A DNA stretch of 64,000 nucleotides, from assembly GCA_024362935.1 (NCBI GenBank), contig JANCRA010000060.1, positions 560,501 to 624,500 on the forward strand, read 5' to 3'. The DNA comes from Setophaga petechia. Its lineage: Eukaryota; Chordata; Aves; Passeriformes; Parulidae. Positions 1 to 10,070 of the stretch are shown piece by piece. Every line of letters begins with the position of its first letter. Position 1 is the stretch's first letter. The notes beneath the pieces are model-generated. The model did no database searches. It was not told where the DNA came from and saw only the letters and a program-made list of their open reading frames with translations. The translations under genes were made by a program, and so were the position numbers.

Positions 1-1591
1 CTTAGATATAGGTGACAAGAAACACTTACTGCAGTGCACTGAACAACTAATTGCTACACAGAACTGGGATTGTGTTAGCAGCTTGCAAAGTGCTAGAAAA
101 CAGTACTTTCCCACTCTCTTGCCTTTCCCTTCACATTAATACTTGAAAGGAAGGCATCTTAGACAACTTTCTTTTTCTTCCTGCAAAACACACTGCAGCC
201 CTCTGTGCAACTTCTAGAACACGATAGGAAATGTTTAGTGAGCAGGAAGGTTTTCTCCTTGCGAGACATAGTGAAAAAGCTATTTGCTTTGATGTAGGTG
301 ACAAGAAACACTTACTGCAGTGCACTGAAAAGCTAATTGCTACACAGAACTGGGATTGTGTTAGCAGCTTGCAAAGTGCTAGAAAACAGTACTTTCCCAC
401 TCTCTTGCCTTTCCCTTCACATTAATACTTGAAAGTAAGGCATCTTAGACAACTTTCTTTTTCTTCCTGCAAAACACACTGCAGCCCTCGGTGCAACTTC
501 TAGAACACGATAGGAAATGTTTAGTGAGCAGGAAGGTTTTCTCCTTGCGAGACATAGTGAAAAAGCTTTTTGCTTAGATGTAGGTGACAAGAAACACTTA
601 CTGCAGTGCACTGAGCAGCTAACTGCTACACAGCACTAGGATTGTGTTAGCAGCTTGCAAAGTGCTAGAAAACAGTACTTTCCCACTCTCTTGCCTTTCC
701 CTTCACATTAATACTTGAAAGGAAGGCGTCTTAGACAACTTTCTTTTACATTTTGCAAAACACACTGCAGCCCTCTGTGCAACTTCTACAACACGATGGA
801 AGTTGTTTAGTGAGAAGCAACGTTTTCCCCTTGCGAGACAAAGTGAAAAAGCTATTTGCTCAGATGTAGGTATCAAGAAACACTTACTGCAGTGCACTGA
901 CAAGCTAATTGCTACACAGCACTGCGATTGTGTTAGCAGCTTGCAAAGTGCTAGAAAACAGTACTTTCCCACTCTCTTGCCTTTCCCTTCACATTAATAC
1001 TTGAAAGGAAGGCGTCTTAGACAACTTTCTTTTTCTTGTTACAGAACACACTGTAGCCCTCTGTGAAACTTCTAGAACACGATAAGAGATGTTTAGTGAG
1101 CAAGAAGGTTTTCTCCTTGCGAGACATAGTGAAAAAGCTATTTGCTTAGATGTAGGTGAGAAGAAACACTTACTGCAATGCACTGAAAAACTAACTGCTA
1201 CACAGCTCTACGATTGTGTTAGCAGCCTGCAAAGTGCTAGAAAACAGTACTTTCCCACTCTCTTGCCTTTCCCTTCACATTAATACTTGAAAGGAAGGCA
1301 TCTAAGACTACTTTGTTTTTCTTGCTGCAAAACACACTGCAGCCCTCTGTGCAACTTCTAGAACACGATAGGAAATGTTTAGTGAGCAGGAAGGTTTTCT
1401 CCTTGCGAGACATAGTGAAAAAGCTATTTGCTTAGATGTAGGTGAGAAGAAACACTTACTGCAGTGCACTGAAAAACTAACTGCTACACAGCTCTGCGAT
1501 TGTGTTAGCAGCCTGCAAAGTGCTAGAAAACAGTACTTTCCCACTCTCTTGCCTTTCCCTTCACATTAATACTTGAAAGGAAGGCGTCTTA
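1..1591. repeat. Canonical 286-bp satellite monomers, left edge of window
   Basis: About 5.6 tandem monomers; the motif TTAGACAAC recurs every 286 bp (near 162, 448, 734, 1020 and 1306). Two subfamilies differ clearly from the majority. The monomer starting near 734 has TACATTTTGC before the AAACACAC motif and reads GAGAAGCAACG and ATGTAGGTATCAAG later on (called the c-type here). The monomer near 1020 has TTGTTACAG at the same point (the b-type) in place of the common TTGCTGCAA (the a-type). Short ORFs of 64 and 89 codons recur in every frame-compatible monomer and are treated as by-products of the repeat. The array evidently continues to the left. Confidence 0.95.
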
Positions 1592-3178
1592 GACAACTTT
1601 CTTTTTCTTGCTGCAAAACAGTCTGCAGCCCTCTGTGCAACCTGTACAGCACGATGGAAGTTGTTTAATGAGCAGGAACATTTTCTCCTAGTGAGAGATA
1701 GTGAAAAAGCTTTTTGCTTAGATGTAGGTTACCACAGGCAGTTACTGCAGTGCACTTCAAAGCTAATAGATGCACAACACTGGGATTGTGTGCCCAGCTT
1801 GCAAAGTGATAGAAAACAGTACCTTTCCACTCTTCCTGCCTTTTCCATGCACATTACTATTCGAATGGAAAGAATTTTAGACAACTTTCTTTGGCTTCTT
1901 GCAAAACACTCTGCACACCTGCCTGCAATCTCTAGAAGTCGATGGGAGATATTTTCTGAACTGGCTCAGTTTCTCTTTGCAAGACATGGGGAAAAAGCAA
2001 TTTGCTTAGATATAGGTGAAAAGAGGCACCTACTACAGTGCACTGCAAGCTAATTGCTGCACAACACGCAGATTGTGTAAGCAGGTTGCAAACTGATAGA
2101 AAACAGTACCTCTCCCTTCTCCTGCCTTTTCTATTCACATTTCTATTTGAATGCAAGGCGTTTTAGACAACTTTCTTTTGCTTCTTGCAAAACACTCTGC
2201 ACACCTGCCTGCAATCTCTAGAACTCGATGGGAGATGTTTTCTGAACTGGCTCAGTTTCTCCTTGCGAGACATGGGGAAAAAGCAATTTGCTTAGATGCA
2301 GGTGAAAAGAGGCACCTACTACAGTGCACTGAAAAACTAATTGCTGCACAACTCTGGGATTGTGTAAGCAGCTTACAAACAGATAGAAAACAGCACCTTT
2401 CCACTCTCCTGCCTTTTCCATTGGCATTACTATTCGAATGGCAGCAGTTTTGGACAACTTTCTTTTGCTTCTTGCAAAACACTCTGCACACCTCCGTGCA
2501 ACTTCTAGAAAAAATGAGAGTTGTTTTCTGAACTGGTACAGTTTCTCCTGAAGAGATATAATGCAAACGCTACTGGCTTAGATGTAGTAACAATAGGCAA
2601 TTATTACAGTGCACTGCAAAGTCAATCGTAGTATAACACTGGGATTGTGTGTCCAGCTTGCAAACTGGTAGAAAACAGTACCTATCCGCTCTCCTGCATT
2701 TTCCCTTTCCAGGAACATTCGAATTGATGGCTTTTTTGGACAAGTTACTTTTTCTTGTTGCAAAACCCTCTGCAGACCTGCCTGCAACCTCTAGAGCACG
2801 ATGGGAGGTTTTTTGTGAACAGACACAGTTTCTCCTGGCGAGACATAATGAAAAAGCTTTTTGCTAAGGTGTAGCCGGCAGGAGACGCTAAAGACCAGGA
2901 GACGGAGCACTGTGCCTTTAAGCGCCGCTTCCGGGTGTCTGTCGGCCGTAGCTGTTCTCCGGAGCACGCCGCGATCTGCGTAACGACACAGGATTCTTCG
3001 CGCCAAGAAGCGTCTTCTCCTTCTCCGGGAAACAGAGACTGCGGCAGCTTCTGAACGGCGAACTACGAAGCGGCACAAAACTGGGATTGGGTAAGCAGCT
3101 TTCAAAGTGATAAAAAACAGTACTTTCCCACTCTCTTGCCTTTCCCTTCACAATAATACTTGAAAGGAAGGCGTCTTA
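1592..3178. repeat. D-block 1: five divergent monomers of the higher-order repeat
   Basis: Five monomer-length segments of 288, 286, 287, 286 and 440 bp, measured between successive GACAA motifs at 1592, 1880, 2166, 2453, 2739 and 3179. All are clearly related to the 286-bp monomer but more divergent from it than the flanking monomers are from each other. Typical differences are TGCACACCTGCCTGCAATC in D2 and D3 and TTCGAATGG at monomer junctions. D5 is longer by 154 bp because a 199-bp CpG-rich module replaces 45 bp of satellite. This copy differs from the others in D1 (GTTGTTTAATG where they have GTTGCTTAATG). Confidence 0.93.
2875..3073 (+). promoter_or_regulatory. CpG-rich module 1 inside D5, promoter-like
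   Basis: A 199-bp segment unlike the AT-rich satellite around it, with about 23 CpG dinucleotides. It replaces the 45 bp between GATGTAG and CACAGAACTGGG of an ordinary monomer. It contains CGCCGCTTCCGGG, which is an ETS-type GGAAGCGG on the reverse strand; TTCGCGCCAAG, an E2F-like site set within a TTCTT/AAGAA inverted repeat; and TGCCTTTAAG upstream. There is no ORF signal of its own. The sequence shows composition and motifs; promoter function is inference. The source could be a captured CpG-island promoter or first exon, but I do not recognise it. This copy has the variants ACACAGGATT and CCGGGAAAC. Confidence 0.55.
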
Positions 3179-3203
3179 GACAAGTTTCTTTTTCTTCTTA
3201 CAG
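3091..3203 (+). other. Intron-like GT-AG segment following CpG module 1
   Basis: GATTGG|GTAAGC begins 18 bp after the CpG module, where ordinary monomers read GATTGTGTTAGC. A pyrimidine run TTTCTTTTTCTTCTTACAG ends at 3203. Together they would define a 113-bp intron, short but feasible. The first ATG after the acceptor is at 3248 and opens a 64-codon frame. The same pair of sites occurs after every complete module, at the same spacing. Only the match to splice consensus is seen; use in RNA is inference. Confidence 0.35.
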
Positions 3204-4608
3204 AACACACTGCAGCCCTCTGTGCAACTTCTAGAACACGATAGCAAATGTTTAGTGAGCAGGAAGGTTTTCTCCTTGCGAGACATAGTGAAAAAGCTAT
3301 TTGCTTAGATGTAGGTGACAAGAAACACTTACTGCAGTGCACTGAAAATGTAACTGCTACACAGCACTGCGATTGTGTTAGCAGCCTGCAAAGTGCTAGA
3401 AAACAGTACTTTCCCACTCTCTTGCCTTTCCCTTCACATTAATACTTGAAAGGAAGGCATCTTAGACAACTTTCTTTTTCTTGTGTCAAAAAACTCGGCA
3501 GCCCTCTCTGCAACATCTACAACACGATGGAAGTTGCTTAGTGAGAAGCAATGTTTTCCCCTTGCGAGACAAAGTGAAAAAGCTATTTGCTCAGATGTAG
3601 GTATCAAGAAACACTTACTGCAGTGCACTGACCAGCTAACTGCTACACAGCACTAGGACTGTGTTAGCAGCGTGCAAAGTGCTAAGAAACAGTATTTTCC
3701 CACTCTCTTGCCTTTCCCTTCACATTAATACTTGAAAGGAAGGCGTCTTAGACAACTTTCTTTTTCTTGTTACAGAACACACTGTAGCCCTCTGTGAAAC
3801 TTCTAGAACACGATAAGAGATGTTTAGTGAGCAAGAAGGTTTTCTCCTTGCGAGACATAGTGAAAAAGCTATTTGCTTAGTTGTAGGTGACAAGAAACAC
3901 TTACTGCAGTGCACTGAAAAGCTAACTGCTACACAGCACTGCGATTGTGTTAGCAGCCTGCAAAGTGCTAGAAAACAGTACTTTCCAACTCTCTTGCCTT
4001 TCCCTTCACATTAATACTTGAATGGAAGGCATCTTAGACAACTTTCTTTTTCTTGTTACAGAGCACACTGCAGCCCTCTGTGCAACTTCTAGAACACGAT
4101 AGGATATGTTTAGTGAGCAAGAAGGTTTTCTCCTTGCGAGACATAGTGAAAAAGCTATTTGCTTAGATGTAGGTGAGAAGAAACACTTACTGCAGTGCAC
4201 TGAAAAACTAACTGCTACACAGCTCTGCGATTGTGTTAGCAGCCTGCAAAGTGCTAGAAAACAGTACTTTCCCACTCTCTTGCCTTTCCCTTCACATTAA
4301 TACTTGAAAGGAAGGCGTCTTAGACAACTTTGTTTTTCTTGCTGCAAAACACACTGCAGCCCTCTGTGCAACTTCTAGAACACGATAGGAAATGTTTAGT
4401 GAGCAGGAAGGTTTTCTCCTTGCGAGACATAGTGAAAAAGCTTTTTGCTTAGATGTAGGTGACAAGAAACACTTACTGCAGTGCACTGAAAAACTAACTG
4501 CTACACAGCTCTGCGATTGTGTTAGCAGCCTGCAAAGTGCTAGAAAACAGTACTTTCCCACTCTCTTGCCTTTCCCTTCACATTAATACTTGAAAGGAAG
4601 GCGTCTTA
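3179..4608. repeat. Five canonical monomers between D-blocks 1 and 2
   Basis: Exactly 5 x 286 bp. The second monomer (from about 3465) is a chimera. Its head has TTGTGTCAAAAAACTC and ACATCTACAACACG (the d-type); its tail has GAGAAGCAATG and GGTATCAAG (c-type). The third and fourth are b-type with TTGTTACAG. The second monomer onward begins the left copy of the 11.34-kb duplication. Confidence 0.93.
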
Positions 4609-6195
4609 GACAACTTTCTTTTTCTTGCTGCAAAACAGTCTGCAGCCCTCTGTGCAACCTGTACAGCACGATGGAAGTTGCTTAATGAGCAGGAACATTT
4701 TCTCCTAGTGAGAGATAGTGAAAAAGCTTTTTGCTTAGATGTAGGTTACCACAGGCAGTTACTGCAGTGCACTTCAAAGCTAATAGATGCACAACACTGG
4801 GATTGTGTGCCCAGCTTGCAAAGTGATAGAAAACAGTACCTTTCCACTCTTCCTGCCTTTTCCATGCACATTACTATTCGAATGGAAAGAATTTTAGACA
4901 ACTTTCTTTGGCTTCTTGCAAAACACTCTGCACACCTGCCTGCAATCTCTAGAAGTCGATGGGAGATATTTTCTGAACTGGCTCAGTTTCTCTTTGCAAG
5001 ACATGGGGAAAAAGCAATTTGCTTAGATATAGGTGAAAAGAGGCACCTACTACAGTGCACTGCAAGCTAATTGCTGCACAACACGCAGATTGTGTAAGCA
5101 GGTTGCAAACTGATAGAAAACAGTACCTCTCCCTTCTCCTGCCTTTTCTATTCACATTTCTATTTGAATGCAAGGCGTTTTAGACAACTTTCTTTTGCTT
5201 CTTGCAAAACACTCTGCACACCTGCCTGCAATCTCTAGAACTCGATGGGAGATGTTTTCTGAACTGGCTCAGTTTCTCCTTGCGAGACATGGGGAAAAAG
5301 CAATTTGCTTAGATGCAGGTGAAAAGAGGCACCTACTACAGTGCACTGAAAAACTAATTGCTGCACAACTCTGGGATTGTGTAAGCAGCTTACAAACAGA
5401 TAGAAAACAGCACCTTTCCACTCTCCTGCCTTTTCCATTGGCATTACTATTCGAATGGCAGCAGTTTTGGACAACTTTCTTTTGCTTCTTGCAAAACACT
5501 CTGCACACCTCCGTGCAACTTCTAGAAAAAATGAGAGTTGTTTTCTGAACTGGTACAGTTTCTCCTGAAGAGATATAATGCAAACGCTATTGGCTTAGAT
5601 GTAGTAACAATAGGCAATTATTACAGTGCACTGCAAAGTCAATCGTAGTATAACACTGGGATTGTGTGTCCAGCTTGCAAACTGGTAGAAAACAGTACCT
5701 ATCCGCTCTCCTGCATTTTCCCTTTCCAGGAACATTCGAATTGATGGCTTTTTTGGACAAGTTACTTTTTCTTGTTGCAAAACCCTCTGCAGACCTGCCT
5801 GCAACCTCTAGAGCACGATGGGAGGTTTTTTGTGAACAGACACAGTTTCTCCTGGCGAGACATAATGAAAAAGCTTTTTGCTAAGGTGTAGCCGGCAGGA
5901 GACGCTAAAGACCAGGAGACGGAGCACTGTGCCTTTAAGCGCCGCTTCCGGGTGTCTGTCGGCCGTAGCTGTTCTCCGGAGCACGCCGCGATCTCCGTAA
6001 CGACACCAGATTCTCCGCGCCAAGAAGCGTCTTCTCCTTCTCCGGAAAACAGAGACTGCGGCAGCTTCTGAACGGCGAACTACGAAGCGGCACAAAACTG
6101 GGATTGGGTAAGCAGCTTTCAAAGTGATAAAAAACAGTACTTTCCCACTCTCTTGCCTTTCCCTTCACAATAATACTTGAAAGGAAGGCGTCTTA
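4609..6195. repeat. D-block 2
   Basis: Same 1,587-bp architecture as the first copy. It is near identical to D-block 5, 11,339 bp downstream, including CGCTATTGG in the fifth monomer and TTCTCCGCG in the CpG module. Confidence 0.93.
5892..6090 (+). promoter_or_regulatory. CpG-rich module 2, promoter-like
   Basis: Carries ATCTCCGTAAC, and GATTCTCCGCGCC where most copies have GATTCTTCGCGCC, so the TTCTT half of the inverted repeat around the E2F-like site is altered. The downstream GTAAGC and TTCTTACAG sites are kept. Confidence 0.5.
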
Positions 6196-8483
6196 GACAA
6201 GTTTCTTTTTCTTCTTACAGAACACACTGCAGCCCTCTGTGCAACTTCTAGAACACGATAGGAGATGTTTAGTGAGCAAGAAGGTTTTCTCCTTGCTAGA
6301 CAGAGGCATAAAGCTATTTGCTTAGATGTAGGTGACAAGAAACACTTACTGCAGTGCACTGAAAATGTAACTGCTACACAGCACTGCGATTGTGTTACCA
6401 GCCTGCAAAGTGCTAGAAAACAGTACTTTCCCACTCTCTTGCCTTTCCCTTCACATTAATACTTGAAAGGAAGGCATCTTAGACAACTTTCTTTTTCTTC
6501 CTGCAAAACACACTGCAGCCCTCTGTGCAACTTCTAGAACACGATAGGAGATGTTTAGTGAGCAAGAAGGTTTTCTCCTTGCGAGACATAGTGAAAAAGC
6601 TATTTGCTTAGATGTAGGTGACAAGAAACACTTACTGCAGTGCACTGAAAAGCTAACTGCTACACAGCACTAGGATTGTGTTAGCAGCTTGCAAAGTGCT
6701 AGAAAACAGTACTTTCCCACTCTCTTGCCTTTCCCTTCACATTAATACTTGAAAGGAAGGCATCTTAGACAACTTTCTTTTTCTTGTTACAGAACACACT
6801 GCAGCCCTCTGTGCAACTTCTACAACACGATGGAAGTTGTTTAGTGAGCAGGAAGGTTTTCTCCTTGCGAGACATAGTGAAAAAGCTATTTGCTTAGATG
6901 TAGGTGACAAGAAACACTTACTGCAGTGCACTGAAAAGCTAATTGCTACACAGAACTGGGATTTCGTTAGCAGCTTGCAAAGTGCTAGAAAACAGTACTT
7001 TCCCACTCTCTTGCCTTTCCCTTCACATTAATACTTGAAAGGAAGGCATCTTAGACAACTTTCTTTTTCTTGCTGCAAAACACACTGCAGCCCTCTGTGC
7101 AACTTCTAGAACACGAAAGGAAATGTTTAGTGAGCAGGAAGGTTTTCTCCTTGCGAGACATAGTGAAAAAGCTATTTGCTTAGATGTAGGTGACAAGAAA
7201 CACTTACTGCAGTGCAGTAACAAGTTAATTGGGACCCAGCACTGGGATTGTGTTAGCAGCTCTCAAAGTGATAGAAAACAGTACTTTCCCACTCTCTTGC
7301 CTTTCCCTTCACATTAATACTTGAAAGGAAGGCGTCTTAGACAACTTTCTTTTTCTTGTTACAGAACACACTGCAGCCCTCTGTGCAACTTCTAGAACAC
7401 GATAGGAGATGTTTAGTGAGCAAGAAGGTTTTCTCCTTGCGAGACATAGTGAAAAAGCTATTTGCTTAGATGTAGGTGACAAGAAACACTTACTGCAGTG
7501 CACTGAAAAGCTAACTGCTACACAGCACTGCGATTGTGTTAGCAGCCTGCAAAGTGCTAGAAAACAGTACTTTCCCACTCTCCTGCCTTTCCCTTCACAT
7601 TATTACTTGAAAGGAAGGCATCTTAGACAACTTTCTTTTTCTTGTGTCAAAAAACTCTGCAGCCCTCTCTGCAACATCTACAACACAATGGAAGTTGTTG
7701 GGTGAGCAGGAAGGTTTTCTCCTTGCGAGACATAGTGAAAAAGCTATTTGCTTTGATGTAGGTGACAAGAAACACTTACTGCAGTGCACTGAAAAGCTAA
7801 TTGCTACACAGAACTGGGATTGTGTTAGCAGCTTGCAAAGTGCTAGAAAACAGTACTTTCCCACTCTCTTGCCTTTCCCTTCACATTAATACTTGAAAGG
7901 AAGGCGTCTTAGACAACTTTCTTTTTCTTGCTGCAAAACACACTGCAGCCCTCTGTGCAACTTCTAGAACACGATAGGAAATGTTTAGTGAGCAGGAAGG
8001 TTTTCTCCTTGCGAGACATAGTGAAAAAGCTTTTTGCTTAGATATAGGTGACAAGAAACACTTACTGCAGTGCACTGAACAACTAATTGCTACACAGAAC
8101 TGGGATTGTGTTAGCAGCTTGCAAAGTGCTAGAAAACAGTACTTTCCCACTCTCTTGCCTTTCCCTTCACATTAATACTTGAAAGGAAGGCATCTTAGAC
8201 AACTTTGTTTTTCTTGCTGCAAAACACACTGCAGCCCTCGGTGCAACTTCTAGAACACGATAGGAAATGTTTAGTGAGCAGGAAGGTTTTCTCCTTGCGA
8301 GACATAGTGAAAAAGCTTTTTGCTTAGATGTAGGTGACAAGAAACACTTACTGCAGTGCACTGAAAAACTAACTGCTACACAGCTCTGCGATTGTGTTAG
8401 CAGCCTGCAAAGTGCTAGAAAACAGTACTTTCCCACTCTCTTGCCTTTCCCTTCACATTAATACTTGAAAGGAAGGCGTCTTA
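6196..8483. repeat. Eight canonical monomers between D-blocks 2 and 3
   Basis: Exactly 8 x 286 bp. The first monomer has CTAGACAGAGGCATAAAG (the e-type). The monomer around 7123-7317 has GCAGTAACAAGTTAATTGGGACCC and AGCTCTCAAAGTGATAG (the f-type). The next-but-one is d-type, with AACACAATGG and GTTGTTGGGTGAG. Confidence 0.93.
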
Positions 8484-10070
8484 GACAACTTTCTTTTTCT
8501 TGCTGCAAAACAGTCTGCAGCCCTCTGTGCAACCTGTACAGCACGATGGAAGTTGCTTAATGAGCAGGAACATTTTCTCCTAGTGAGAGATAGTGAAAAA
8601 GCTTTTTGCTTAGATGTAGGTTACCACAGGCAGTTACTGCAGTGCACTTCAAAGCTAATAGATGCACAACACTGGGATTGTGTGCCCAGCTTGCAAAGTG
8701 ATAGAAAACAGTACCTTTCCACTCTTCCTGCCTTTTCCATGCACATTACTATTCGAATGGAAAGAATTTTAGACAACTTTCTTTGGCTTCTTGCAAAACA
8801 CTCTGCACACCTGCCTGCAATCTCTAGAAGTCGATGGGAGATATTTTCTGAACTGGCTCAGTTTCTCTTTGCAAGACATGGGGAAAAAGCAATTTGCTTA
8901 GATATAGGTGAAAAGAGGCACCTACTACAGTGCACTGCAAGCTAATTGCTGCACAACACGCAGATTGTGTAAGCAGGTTGCAAACTGATAGAAAACAGTA
9001 CCTCTCCCTTCTCCTGCCTTTTCTATTCACATTTCTATTTGAATGCAAGGCGTTTTAGACAACTTTCTTTTGCTTCTTGCAAAACACTCTGCACACCTGC
9101 CTGCAATCTCTAGAACTCGATGGGAGATGTTTTCTGAACTGGCTCAGTTTCTCCTTGCGAGACATGGGGAAAAAGCAATTTGCTTAGATGCAGGTGAAAA
9201 GAGGCACCTACTACAGTGCACTGAAAAACTAATTGCTGCACAACTCTGGGATTGTGTAAGCAGCTTACAAACAGATAGAAAACAGCACCTTTCCACTCTC
9301 CTGCCTTTTCCATTGGCATTACTATTCGAATGGCAGCAGTTTTGGACAACTTTCTTTTGCTTCTTGCAAAACACTCTGCACACCTCCGTGCAACTTCTAG
9401 AAAAAATGAGAGTTGTTTTCTGAACTGGTACAGTTTCTCCTGAAGAGATATAATGCAAACGCTACTGGCTTAGATGTAGTAACAATAGGCAATTATTACA
9501 GTGCACTGCAAAGTCAATCGTAGTATAACACTGGGATTGTGTGTCCAGCTTGCAAACTGGTAGAAAACAGTACCTATCCGCTCTCCTGCATTTTCCCTTT
9601 CCAGGAACATTCGAATTGATGGCTTTTTTGGACAAGTTACTTTTTCTTGTTGCAAAACCCTCTGCAGACCTGCCTGCAACCTCTAGAGCACGATGGGAGG
9701 TTTTTTGTGAACAGACACAGTTTCTCCTGGCGAGACATAATGAAAAAGCTTTTTGCTAAGGTGTAGCCGGCAGGAGACGCTAAAGACCAGGAGACGGAGC
9801 ACTGTGCCTTTAAGCGCCGCTTCCGGGTGTCTGTCGGCCGTAGCTGTTCTCCGGAGCACGCCGCGATCTCCGTAACGACACCAGATTCTTCGCGCCAAGA
9901 AGCGTCTTCTCCTTCTCCGGAAAACAGAGACTGCGGCAGCTTCTGAACGGCGAACTACGAAGCGGCACAAAACTGGGATTGGGTAAGCAGCTTTCAAAGT
10001 GATAAAAAACAGTACTTTCCCACTCTCTTGCCTTTCCCTTCACAATAATACTTGAAAGGAAGGCGTCTTA
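8484..10070. repeat. D-block 3
   Basis: Standard five-monomer block; CGCTACTGG in D5. It pairs with D-block 6 across the 11.34-kb duplication. Confidence 0.93.
9767..9965 (+). promoter_or_regulatory. CpG-rich module 3, promoter-like
   Basis: Has ATCTCCGTAAC and the complete TTCTTCGCGCCAAGAA palindromic E2F-like site. The GTAAGC and TTACAG sites follow at the standard spacing. Confidence 0.5.

Noticed and set aside
231..425. A 64-codon plus-strand frame and an 89-codon minus-strand frame that recur in most monomers
   Set aside because: They recur because the monomer recurs. They are broken freely in some copies (ACTAGG stops, the 2-bp deletion near 18630), overlap each other on opposite strands, and have no recognisable domain.
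1661..2531. Frames of 130 and 126 codons in every D-block
   Set aside because: They are chance open frames across two monomers each, with no start context, domain or codon signal. Near identity among copies reflects block homogenisation, so it does not show selection on a protein.
2791..3151. Arginine-rich minus-strand frames of 104 and 77 codons over the CpG module
   Set aside because: The arginine content follows from CG-rich codons in the module. There is no domain, and the frames run into ordinary satellite on both sides.
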